Positions 11,933 to 23,300 of a stretch of 64,000 bases of DNA are shown here, piece after piece. Source of the stretch: Pontederia crassipes. Lineage: Eukaryota > Streptophyta > Magnoliopsida > Commelinales > Pontederiaceae. Both the position numbers and the translations under genes were made by a program. A model generated the notes under the pieces. That model was not told the DNA's origin and did no database searches. It saw only the letters and a program-made list of their open reading frames with translations. The stretch is from assembly GCA_030549335.1 (NCBI GenBank), contig CM060183.1, positions 21,712,552 to 21,776,551 on the forward strand. The letters run 5' to 3'. Positions within the stretch are counted from its first letter, which is position 1, and every line of letters begins with the position of its first letter.

Positions 11933-12760
11933 ATGGGAGCTAGTCAGATTACTAAAGACAAAAAGATCGTTGGCTGCAAGAAGAAAGTTGAAATTCTAAG
12001 AGTTGAAGGCACAAGATACAAAGCACGATTAGTTGCAAAAGGTTATAGTCAGAAAGAATGTGTGGACTACAATGAGATATTTTCATATGTTGTTAGACAT
12101 ACTGATATCAGAATTCTGTTTGTTCTTGTAGTACATCAAAATCTAGAACTCGAACAATTAGATGGAGAGACTACTTTCCTCTATGGAGAATTTGAAGAAG
12201 ATATTCTTATGAGTCAGCTAAAGGAATTCTCCATTACAAGCAAAGAGGATGAAATTTACAGACAAAAGAAATCTTTATATGGCCTAAAGTAGTCTTCCAG
12301 ATAATTGTACAAGAGATTCGACAATCTTATAATCTCTAATGGACTATTTGATATGGGGTTAAAATGAGAACAAGATGTCTGTTCCTTGTTTTTCATGCAA
12401 ACACTAATTTGAAGATTGTGTGAGGCCCATTTGTCATCATTGCAAGAACATAAAAAGAAATATTTTTGTTCTTGCTCCCCTAGAAAAAGCTTGTTATCAT
12501 TAAAAAAATAAGTTTGAGAATAAAATTATTTGTTCTAAGATCCATTGGCCTCATACTAAACACCTCCTAAGGAATTCAGCCGAAGTCCTTACGATTGTTA
12601 TGTATATCACAAGAAGATGAATGACAGCTCTACTATCTATCTGCTCTTGTATGTTGATGATATGCTCATTGTTGTTAGAGACATAACAAACATTCAAAAT
12701 TTGAAGAAGCTGCTTAATACAGAATTCGACACGAAGAATCTTGGTACAACATAGAAGATT
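11933..12760 (+). pseudogene. Copia reverse transcriptase remnant with a foreign insert
   Basis: RVT_2 blocks are visible: YKARLVAKGYSQKECVDY (~12019-12070), the LYGLK segment ending ~12290, and the YVDD catalytic box at 12650-12661. Between about 12345 and 12578 some 230 bases bear no RT similarity and appear inserted into the domain. Stops occur throughout. Confidence 0.8.
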
Positions 12761-13057
12761 TTGGGAATGAAAATATTAAAGGATCACGCATAGGGTAAAC
12801 TCTTCTTAGCTCAAAAAATTTATATTCAAAAGATTTTATCCAAGTTCGAAATATCTGGAGCGAATCCTTGAGCACTCCATCAGTAGAAATATTCATCTCT
12901 CTTGCTTTCGCACCAAAATGAGTACATGTCTCGAGTCCTTATGCTAATGCAGTTGGAAGTTTGATGTATGACGCTTTGCACAAGACCAAATAGTGATCAT
13001 GCAGTTAGTGTTGTCAACAAGTTTATGAGCAATATAGGGAAAGAGCACTAGCACATA

Positions 13058-13555
13058 ATGAAGCGAATTTTTTTGTATTTAAGAAGAACATCTTATATTG
13101 GTCTCCTTCACAAAAGTGAAAAAGGGTGTTTGGTTGCAGGGTACTCAAATTCGGACTATGCTGAAAATATTGATGGAATACGATCTATGATAAGCTTTGT
13201 CTTCACTTTGAACAGTTCGGTTATTAGTTGGAATGTTACACTTCAGCCATCAGTTACATTATTTATCACAGAGGCTGAGTACATGACCTTGACAGAAGCT
13301 ACTAAGAAAAATATCTAGTTAAAAAGCTTAGTTAGAGATCTCATATTTCATCGGGAGCATATTATAGTGCAATATGACAATTTGAATGCAATATATTTAG
13401 CCAAGGATCAAATGCATCATGAAGGAATCAAACAAATTGATGTCAGATATCACTTCATCCACGTTGAGAAGAGAATCAAGGTAAAGAAGATTGACACTGA
13501 AGATACATCAAGTTTGCTCCTCATAACAATTCCAACACCATTTGAACTTGCTTAA
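13058..13555 (+). pseudogene. Copia RNase H remnant
   Basis: Two frames encode the C-terminal RNase H of a Copia polyprotein: GYSNSDYAENIDGIRSMISF...SWNVTLQPSVTLFITEAEYM (13134-13290), then DVRYHFIHVEKRI (~13440-13480). A stop at 13316-13318 and a frame change interrupt it. Confidence 0.85.
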
Positions 13556-13659
13556 CATTAATACTTGATAATAGCCCCAAGATGGGGTCGGCGGCGGCGT
13601 GACATGACATCGAGGATATTTGTGCTTTAAAGATGATTCAAGTCAAGATAAAAATTTAT

Positions 13660-13961
13660 TGATAATGCTTTGAATCTGAACCTAGTTGTAACTCAATGTG
13701 GCCCCTTATGTAATTAGGCGCTTCAGTAATGGGACGACGAAGCCGCCCGTCCCCTACGAGGGTCTTGTCATCGTCTAGATAATTTTAGGGTTTCTAGTTC
13801 TTATTTTATATTGGAGTTTCCTACATAAATTCCATGACGATTAAGTTATTTTGTATTCGTGTAATCATTATAGCCATCGTCGCCCGATGACGTAACCCAA
13901 TTTAAAGTGAATTTCGCGTGTTCTTCTGTGTTTTATGAGATCTCTGACTCTTATCGTAACA
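13660..13961 (+). repeat. 3' LTR of the Copia element
   Basis: A 302-bp LTR begins TGATAATGC after a degenerate polypurine tract (AAGTCAAGATAAAAA) and ends GTAACA. It is longer at its start than the surviving 5' LTR. The shared part (13722-13961) aligns to 9366-9610. Confidence 0.8.
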
Positions 13962-16435
13962 ATATTAGTTGTTAGTCTTTGATGCCTAAAAAGCGATATT
14001 GAGAATTGAATCCATGCGAGGTTAACAACGGAAAAAATACTTATAACTTACATCAATAAAGCTTTTATTTATTTTGTTTTATTCTTAAACTAGTGAAGCC
14101 CCTTCAACTTGGTACAATTTTAAATTTATTATAATATGTATTAATAAATATTATAAGAAATATAAGAATTTTTTATATATGTATTTTATTTTTTATATTA
14201 ATAAAGATTTATATCTCTATTAGGTTAAAAAAAACTTATCAGATATATTGCATGTGATATATTAACTTAAATATGTGATTTACAACAAAATTTATTCTAA
14301 GGAATAATTTATAATAAGGTCAACTTTATTTGTGAAAGATGAAATAAAATGTTTGCATTTAGAAAAAAATTGAATGATGGAAAATATTTATTTGGCCAAT
14401 TTTTTAATATGGCATAACACAATAGATAATAATAGCATAATGCAAAAATGATGGTACAAAATAAATATAAAGAAAAAAGATGGAAAAGTAAAGAGAAGAA
14501 ATAAAATAAAATTGATCATACGGATGAAGCGTATGTAAATTACATGGAAATATAAAGGAAATTAGAAGGACCATACTTTTGGATAAAAGGGAAGGAAGAT
14601 AAATAAAAATTCAAGGGAGAAGGAATATCTAAAATCAATTTTATTAAATGAAAAAAAGAAGTAAGATGAGAATAAAAATAAAAATAAGAAATATAATGCA
14701 AGTTATACACATGCAGCCTTGCTTTTCTATTGAGCTTATGATCCAATTACCTTCACAAGAGAAAAAAAAATGTTCAAAGGAAACTTATTAAACTCACCAA
14801 GTTGCAAGAGATGATTCCATGTTGACAGATCCACGTAGAAATGAATATCAAGATAAACTTATATCCTGCACCCCTCCGATGCACCAACTTATAGACATAT
14901 CATAAAATTTAATGGAGGTGTAAATTTATACGGTGTAAATTAATATTTTATAGATAGATTATTAATTTTTTAAATGAAGGGTATATATAAAAATAAAAAA
15001 AACTAAACTATCAATTTATACTTGTAACTTATTTAAAAAAGTTGATTTAGATCTACACAAATGTTGAATCATATATATATAGAGAGAGAGAATCATATAT
15101 AATACATATACAGAGAGAGAGAGAGATTTATCTCTTTTTTTAAAAAAAAAAAGAAATGCATATCTTATATATAGGGATCAATATTGTCCTGATAAAAAAA
15201 GGTTCGACGGAGGTCAACCTCCCAAAAAAGATCAGCAGTAATTATTTTGCCTAGCTTAGTAAGGTAATTAGCGTCAAAATTAATTTATCCAGGACAATGA
15301 AAACATTTAAAGAAGCTCTTTTGATAATTGATACCAGAGGCCCTTGAGCTCTTAGGCCCTTTATTTGCAATAGAAAAAGAAGAGACAGATTCTATCCGAT
15401 CCGGAAACAGCGACGGATGTCCAGCTTTTATGAGTTAGCAGGATACGGCGGACAGCCACGTCGCGCGGTGGTGGAGACGCGTGAACTGCACTCAATCCAT
15501 GTCTGCACTCAATAAATTATCCAACTGACGATAACATTTTGTTAGCCGTCCCTGACTAAATGCCATGTTCTCTGTTCAAGGCGATCGCGGGCGTCCCCAC
15601 CCGCAACCCGTTCGGGCAATTGCCACAGCGGCGGGCGAACGCGTCGTCGTCTTTAAAAGCGGAAGGAAGACGTCCGCAATCACCGTGCCCAAATCGGTCC
15701 TTGGGGGATGCCAAAAGTGCCAAGGAAATGATTTCGACGTCAGGTGCGCAAGTGCAATGCATTTACTGGCGACCCGAAAGTGAAAACCAAACGCCGAAAT
15801 GGCAGCCGCTGCCTGCGAAACGCCATCACCATTTTTGTCATTCCTTGTCCAGGAAAAGAGAGCAGGCTGGCTTGGCCATGCCATTTCCCCTTCCCACTTC
15901 CCACCTTACGGTTACACGACCAACAGGCCACCCATCACCACCATGGCCTAAACAGGCCAATCGTCTTGAAAAGGGCTAAAGGTCTATTTTAGTTTAAAAT
16001 AAGATTTCGAATTTATTATTTTTACATACAAAAAATTCATTATTATAGAGAGGTGAATTTGTTCAACGTCAGATTCATATTATTATGTACTTTTTAAAAG
16101 GGTAATCTTTCTATACTGTTGTCTAAAATTATTTATTTTTATTTACTTGGAATATGGAATCCGAAGAGATCCGGAATGATATTTGAGTAAAAGTGCTAAG
16201 GGCCTACACAAGCAAGAGAATCAACATTTTATTCAAAATAATATAATAAGTATAAAGATTTAATAGAATACAAATAGATTTTCCTTGCACATTTAATATT
16301 ATATACAAGACGTTTGGCTGCTGAAATTTGGTGAAATAAGCTGCTTATTCTAGCCGATTCAGTTGGCATTTGGTGGAATGAACGGCTTATACCATTGAAG
16401 TAAGAACTAATGATGTTAATTTCCATTGCATGATG
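13962..16435. other. AT-rich intergenic DNA with a GC-rich island
   Basis: AT-rich with short (GA)n tracts near 15080-15125. A GC-rich island at ~15540-15960 is open in several overlapping frames on both strands. None shows a known domain, codon pattern or plausible start context, so I treat it as non-coding or relic DNA. No RNA gene is seen. Confidence 0.5.
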
Positions 16436-16439
16436 GAAC

Positions 16440-16990
16440 GGCCACTGATGACGTTTTTTTTCAACCTTTTTTTATTTGACATCTTTTCACTTTTTTCTTT
16501 TAAAATTCTCTCTTTTCTCTTTCACAAAATATTATATTTATTAAATATAATATAATTATTATAAAAGAGTTTATTTAATATTACTTATTATTTGTCATTT
16601 TGGGTAAAAGATTTTAATATGTTGTTGAATATAATTTATTAAGAAATAATTTCATATATTTTAATAATATATATTTTTAAAACAAAAATTAATTTAAACT
16701 CAATATTTATTAATTAATAAATTAATATTTTATATCTACAATTCATATATTTCATTCAAATCTCTAAAACTAATTTATCGCATCAAAGTTTTTATTTCTC
16801 GTCATTACGTTTCACTCTATCTAAATATATTTCGAACTATTTTTCAATTCAACTATTCACATAAAATTCGAAAGAACTTTAGTTCTACTTTTCCAACGCT
16901 ACCAAGAGGTCAATGAGCATCAAGTGTAGAGCGTTTATCTCATCATTACGTTTCATTCTATTTAAATATGCACATTTTTTATCCGCCCGA
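16440..16990 (+). repeat. Dispersed AT-rich repeat, copy 1
   Basis: It shares a layout with 33785-34400 and 39900-40670: a TTTGACA...CACTTTTTTC segment, an AT-rich centre with ATTTATTAAATAT blocks, then CACATCA/CATCATTACG, a CCATCTAAA/TATCTAAA segment and CAATTCAACTATTCAC near the end. Nature unknown; a non-autonomous DNA transposon is plausible. Confidence 0.45.
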
Positions 16991-17034
16991 TTAGATCGGA
17001 CGGATGGCGTTGTGCGCGGCCTCTCTCTCCTCTT

Positions 17035-17155
17035 CTCTACCCCCTCTCTCTTCTCTCTCTCCCCTCCGCTCTCTCTTCTCTCCCCCCCCCCCCCCCCCCC
17101 GCTCTCTCTTCTCTCCCCCCCCCCCCCCCCGCTCTCTCTTCTCTCTTCTCTCTAC
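17035..17155 (+). repeat. CT-rich minisatellite with two long poly-C runs
   Basis: The unit CGCTCTCTCTTCTCTC occurs three times; the first two are followed by C runs (17082-17100 and 17115-17130). Open frames across it translate to Ser/Leu/Pro-rich strings that are artefacts of the repeat. Confidence 0.85.
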
Positions 17156-17599
17156 CACCGCTCATCTCCGATCTTGCAGTGAGGCGACGGCGGCGGCGAG
17201 GAGCGAGCGGCGAGGCGACGACGATGGCGGGACGCGGGCGGCGAGGTGACGGTGGCAAGGGCGACGGCGAGGCGCAGACTACGATGAGGCAAATATATAG
17301 GGTAAAATGGGGGTGCTCAGCACCTTTTGCTCAGCACCGTGTCAAGCGTGTATCTCACCGTCCGTGCAAGATCCGACGGTCCACGTGGTCGCGCATTTTT
17401 TACCGTCCAGATGTGATCGCGCGGCTGATCGAAGTTCTCACGAGATGGAACGCCTGACGGACGAAGCCCTCCTTCCGTCGTCGTCATTCGCCCACCTCGC
17501 CGTCGCCTCTCCTTCTCTGTGCCCACCTCGTTGTTGCCCCTCCTTCTGTGCACGGACCTCGCTGTCGTCGTTCGTCCATCTTGCCGGTGTCGCCTTGCC

Positions 17600-18500
17600 A
17601 GAGATCCAGAGAGGGAGAGATTGATTCGTGACAGGGGCGTGGCCTCACCTCTTCGGAGATCCAAGTCATCGGCAATGAGATTGCAGCATCCTTTGCTCCG
17701 CCGGCCTCCATATCGCCTCGTGGTCGCTCTCGCCGATTGCCCTCGCCGATCGACCTCGTCATTGCCTCACCAAAGAGATAGATTCGCATAGGGGTGAGAA
17801 AGGGGAAAGAGAGATACACAGAGGGGGGAGAAAGGGGAAAGAGATCGACTATCGTCTCACCATCACCGGGGATCAAGAGAGGGAAAGGCAGATTCTCGAT
17901 AGGGATGTCGCCTTGCCTCTCCGGTCGTCGCCTCGTCGGAAATCCAGGTCGCAAACTCCAAGATCGTAGCATCCTTCGCTCTACCGGCCTACAGATCGTA
18001 GCCTCGCGGTCTCCCTCGCTGATCGCCCTTGTCGTCCTCTCATCAATCAACATCACTATTGCCTCATCGGAGATCGAGAGAGGGAGAGAGAGCTAGAACG
18101 TGCCTCGTCGGAGATCGAGAATGGAGAGAGCCGAATCAGGCATGTGAGAAAGAAAGAGAGAGAGAGAGGAATGTCGATGAACGCGAGATTCTCGACAGGG
18201 GTGTCGCCTTGCCTCGCCGGTTGTCGCCTCGTCGGAAATCCAAGCCACAGACTCCGAGATCGTAGCATCCTTCGCTCTGTCAGCCTCCAGATAGCCTCGT
18301 GGTCGCCCTCGCTAATCGCCCTTGCCATCGCCTCGCCGATCGGCCTCACTATTGCCTCGGCAAAGATCGAGAGAGGGAGAGAGAGCTAGAACGTGCCTCG
18401 CCGGAGATCGAGAAGGGAGAGAGCCGAATCACCCATGTGAGAAAGAGAGAGAGAGGAATGTCGATGAACGCAAGATGATGTCAAAATATCGTGATATGAT
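17600..18500 (+). repeat. Degenerate ~270-300 bp GC-rich tandem modules
   Basis: Three modules start near 17622, 17891 and 18188 with GATTC(T/G)(C/T)G(A/T)(C/T)AGGG(G/A)(C/T)GT followed by CCTC(G/T)CCGG and TCGGAAATCCA-type blocks. Spacings are about 269 and 297 bases. Copies 2 and 3 share more, including GAGAGAGGGAGAGAGAGCTAGAACGTGCCTCG. Open frames exist on both strands with no known domain. They may be internal repeats of a retroelement; I assign no function. Confidence 0.7.
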
Positions 18501-19102
18501 GTCAAAATATCGCGCGCCTTTAAAATATATATTGTCATTGTTATTGTTGTAATATATATGATTAATGTAGTTCTAGAACACCTTCTCTTTTAAAAGAATG
18601 TTGATCACAACTAATCAACGATTCAAATAAATAACATAATTAATAATGTTAAATGGTGAGATTTAATCATTCGTAATATGAATCGTTGATCATATATATA
18701 ATATGCGCTCAACATCGTGCATCAATCCATATATATATAATATAATATTTTTGTGCATCAATAACAATATGATATTTTTGTGATTATATATGTAAAATAT
18801 TTAAATTAAACAAATTTATTAATTTCTTTTTATAAATATAATATCTATGAAAATTGAGGACTCTAAAAAAGAACTAAAAAACTATTCGAATGATACTTTT
18901 AAAAAATATCATTCTCCATACTACTTTCACGGTTTCACCCTTAAATCATATCGAGTCCCCCCTGGTGATTATTTTGTCTGTACTCTTCCATCTACAGCAA
19001 ACACAGCTAGCATGAAGATAAAACCTTTAGAAAAGATAACGCTTTTCCTTGAATCAAAAGTTGTGTCGGAGCAACGGTTTTTACGAGTTGAATGTCAAAA
19101 GA

Positions 19103-19189
<87 letters not shown>

Positions 19190-19289
19190 TAATTGGCACT
19201 AGCGAGATCATGTTTCTAGACGTTGGGTATTAATAGTCTCATGTTCAATTTTAAATTAGTCGGATGCTAATAATTATCAACATGGATGG

Positions 19290-19326
<37 letters not shown>

Positions 19327-20383
19327 GTAATCTTGATGTTAAATATTATAAACTTTTAGAGATGTAAAAATAATTCTAGGAAAGCAGAGAAGGTCCAGAA
19401 GGAAAGAAAGCTCTTTCCCTACAATTTTTTTCCATTTCAAACTATAAAAATGTTTAATAAAAAATTACAAACATGGTTGTGCATCCGGGAATCAAGGCGT
19501 TATCTATTTCTGTAATTATTTACTGTCAACTACTTTTCCCGTAAACCTTTTTTTAAAAAAAAACTCGGTTATTCTTCTAAAACATGTTATTGAGTTCAAA
19601 CGGGTATTAATTTTAACAATCTTAATTGTTATGGACATCAATGTTTTGTTTACTTCGACGATCTGTGGCAAATAACAACTTTGTGTCAGCTAATAAAGAC
19701 GTGTTAATAGTTTGAAAACAGGTTTTTTAGTTGCTTTTCAAGAGAAATTGTGATTTGTTAGCGAAGATAAAAAAAATTGGACGATTTAATTCTTGAAAAG
19801 AAATTTAATCAAATGATAAACTCATATTTATTTCTGGATATTTTAAATCCGTTTAAGACTTCATCTCTTTCACATATTGTGATAAACGAATCAAACTTTG
19901 AGCCAAAATACAATAAGAGAAAAAGAACTGTTTTCTTTTTTTTTGGCTAAATAAACTGTTTTCTTTCAGTACAGATAAAGTTGTTCAGTTCCACTTTTTA
20001 TCGGATTAAATCAAATTCCGAACAGATAAAAAACTTCATCTCTCCTAAAATTACTAATTCTACTAAAAAAACGAGTTCTCAAAACAAATTGACCGACATT
20101 ATCGATGTTGTTATATAATTCAAAAAAACTCTCCCCCTTCTGATCTTATAATATATTTTTTTGGGGTGAAATATATATATGTTTTATTTGCCTCGGCATA
20201 AAACTTAATAAATCTTTCTGTCCTTGAGGAACTCTGTCGATTAGATCTTGCTTTATTATTCATAAATTGGAGGCGTGATCGCTGGACATAATTTTCGGAA
20301 AATTTCGGTAGATTCTGTACAGGCGGCATAATTTTGCACTTTGTCGTACTCTTGTTGCCGTGATCCGACTTACAGGTCCTGTA
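18500..20383. other. AT-rich intergenic DNA upstream of the coiled-coil gene
   Basis: It contains (AAT)n arrays and an 86-codon open frame (18847-19107) of biased, Lys-rich composition with no recognised domain; I do not call it a gene. The last ~200 bases probably hold the promoter and 5' UTR of the gene at 20384. Confidence 0.5.
19102..19184. repeat. (AAT)n microsatellite
   Basis: About 27 uninterrupted AAT units. A second shorter AAT array follows at about 19289-19326. Confidence 0.95.
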
Positions 20384-23300
20384 ATGGCGGCTGATGCGGG
20401 CGAGAGCAATGGCAGACGGCCGGACGCGGTGGTGGAGGAAGTGATGGCCGCAGCGGCCTCGGGATTCCAACACGACCATATGAATTGCGCCGACGGGAAA
20501 GAGGAGGAGGGTGAAGGAATTCGGAACGACTCGCCTGAGAAGAAGGTCGTTCCCGATTCTGAATATCTGACGGTAGATTCGCCAGACAAAGGTGTCGGCG
20601 ACGATTTCGACTGTGTGGAGGACCTGAGGGTAGATTCGCCGGACAGAGGTGACAGCACCGATTTCGTCTGCGTGGAGGAGTCCTCTGCTCGCGACGATGA
20701 GAGCGCGCTGCAGGCGAGTGCGGCTTTAGCCATAACGACGATGGAGGAGACAGAGGAGGAAGAGCAACGGGAGGTGGAGTGCCCTGTCGAAGGCTGTGAA
20801 CCCGGTGAAGAGAAGGATGATAACAGAGAATTCATAATGGACAATGGCGGTAGCCATCAGGAGCAGGAGGTGGCTGTCGTTTTATCCTCTGAGTTGAAGG
20901 CGGCGGAGGCTGCAAATGCGGCGGTGGACGTGAAGGCGGAGGTTTACGACCACGCGGAAACTGCAGAAGTGGAGAATTCCGGCAACGAGGAGTCAGAGAA
21001 GATTGGCTCGGATTCCGATCGTGAGGCGGATGACGGCACGGGGATCATCATGGAGAATGACAAAGCCGTTCAGTTGGGCGAGACAAACGTCGAGTACAAC
21101 TGCAAGCTGTGCGAAGCGGAGACGGAGATGAAGGGAGAGGTGGACTCCGTGAACGATCAGGGCCCCTTGGAGGGTCCCTTGGAGGAGGAGACTAATGGTA
21201 CTTCTCCGGGAAAGGATGCCGACGGTCGCAGTGAAGAGAAATCGGAGTCGACAGTCGAACTCGGAGAGGAGCTGAGTGCAGAGAACAGCGCCGCAAAGGT
21301 TGCTCATATAAAGGAGCCCGTCTCTGTTGATGGTGCTCACGAAGGGACGCTTACTTGTACCGCTGCGGCGACCGATGACGGCCAGGCGAATTCGGCGTCC
21401 GCAGTTGGTGACAGACATGAAAGCCAAGAAGGAACTGTAAGCATCAATGGAGTTTCGAACTCAGCCCTTGGACAAGACGCCACGCATGAAGCGCCCAATT
21501 CTGCAGTTTCGACGACAGACGACGAATCCGCTGCGGGTGATAGACAAGAAAGGCAAGAAAAAATTGTAGTCATCAATGGAGTTCCGAACTCAGCCCTTGG
21601 AGACGACACCACGCATGAAGCGCCCAATTCTGCAGTTTCCGCGACAGACGACGAATCCGCTGCGGGTGATAGACATGAAAGCCAAGAAAAAATTGTAGTC
21701 ATCAATGGAGTTCCGAACTCAGCCCTTGGAGACGACACCACGCATGAAGCGCCCAATTCTGCAGTTTCCGCGACAGACGACGAATCCGCTGCGGGTGATA
21801 GACATGAAAGCCAAGAAAAAATTGTAGTCATCAATGGAGTTCCGAACTCAGCCCTTGGAGACGACACCACGCATGAAGCGCCCAATTCTGCAGTTTCCGC
21901 GACAGATGACGAATCTGTGGCCGGTGAGGAGCAAAAGAGCCAGGAAAGCGAAGCCTCGAACTCAGCCCCCGGAGAAGCACATAAGGTTGAACAAGCGGAC
22001 ACCGTCGAGCTCTGCAGCCACATAGAAGTGGAAGCATCCGCCATGATAGAGGAGAAGCTGGGGAGCTCGACCATAGATGCTGTGGCAAACGGCCATGAGC
22101 AACCGGAATCTATCCCTGTTGAAGTGGAAGAGGAAGATCAGGAGCAGGAACAAGAACCGGAACAGCTGCCCGAGGCGGTGACTGCATATTCAGAAAAATT
22201 AGAGCCGGTGACAGAAGTCCTAAGCGCAAACCAACCTCAACAGGACATCAGCAAAGATGACACGAATGATGAAGCAAGTCCTTTGGGAACAGAAGATGAA
22301 TCCAATGCTGATGCGTGCAGTAAGGAAGGGGATGAAGTCAACAGCACTCCCGTTGGGAGCAAAAAGACCTATGCGAGTGTCGTCGCTAGTGGGAGTCTAT
22401 CTTATTCGAGCAATCATCTTACAAGATCTCGTCATGTTAAAGCCAATTTGAATAGATCAGCTGTTGCAAAACCTGGATCTTTCTCCACAAACAGGGCTCC
22501 AAGATTCTCAAAGGTGGCGACTTTCGCCAAGGTAGAAGTGATAGAGAACACAAGGGCCGGTGTTTCCAAAATCTCTGAACTTAAGCATGAGGTAAATACT
22601 TTCTGTAGTTTGATATCTTCATCTTTCTGCTATTAGTCATATTATTTTTCCCCTGTGATCTGCATTCAGACTTTTGATAATATAGGTACTTCTATTAATT
22701 CGTTCCTTCCATCCAAATTCAAAGAGTAAATAAAGTAAATGTTCAATGGATTAGCTTTTCACAATATCACTTCATTGGAAAAAATGAAAAATTTTGTCTT
22801 CATTAGTCTCAACCAACCAAGCATTATCCAGAATTTGAGATCTCTTGCATACTAAAATAATTGCAGTACTGATTTTCTTTCTTGCTGCTTTAATGAGGAG
22901 TTACATTTTGGTAATGATAAATGGACAAGGAAGCCCCCTATATTATTCCGGATCTTTCGGTGTTCATGAATTATCCATTTAGAATAGGTGACTTCATAAC
23001 TTTATAGTGTTTGTGGTACTATGTTATTAAGCATAATCTATTCTCTTTTTTTCTTGAAAGCACAATATCAACTATTCCAATTTAGAGTCTATAGAAAGTT
23101 CTACTAGACATTGTTTAATTCATGTAGTAATTGCCACTAACGAAGTTGGAGTCTATAGTATCCTCATGGAAGAATAGAATTGAATAAGGGATAGCACTAT
23201 TATGTCTGTAACAGTTCTCTGAACACAATGATGGAGCTTATTCCAGTGATTTCTTGAACTATCATGTATGCTGCCATCCTGTGTTGATATATAAGAGAAA

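Larger units (their letters stand above)
9366..13961 (+). mobile_element. Decayed Ty1/Copia LTR retrotransposon
   Basis: It has a 5' LTR (from ~9366), a primer-binding site TGGTATTAGAGC just after it (9613-9624, one mismatch to the usual TGGTATCAGAGC), a gag-pol region in Copia order (gag, GAG-pre-integrase, integrase, RT, RNase H) and a 3' LTR (13660-13961). The order integrase before RT identifies Copia. The reading frame is broken by many stops and shifts, and the two LTRs differ at many sites, so the insertion is old. The 5' LTR lacks about the first 65 bases present in the 3' copy, and no target-site duplication is recognisable. Confidence 0.9.

Noticed and set aside
15556-15992. Five overlapping open frames on both strands in a GC-rich island
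   Set aside because: All are open only because of high GC. None has a domain, a coherent codon pattern or neighbouring exons.
16913-18552. Ser/Pro- or Arg-rich frames across the CT and GC-rich repeat block
   Set aside because: They translate simple repeats and tandem modules; both strands are open, which points to composition rather than coding.
21337-22074. 245-codon minus-strand frame in the coiled-coil gene
   Set aside because: It is the antisense shadow of the 129-bp coding repeat; the plus strand has the longer frame and proper splice sites.
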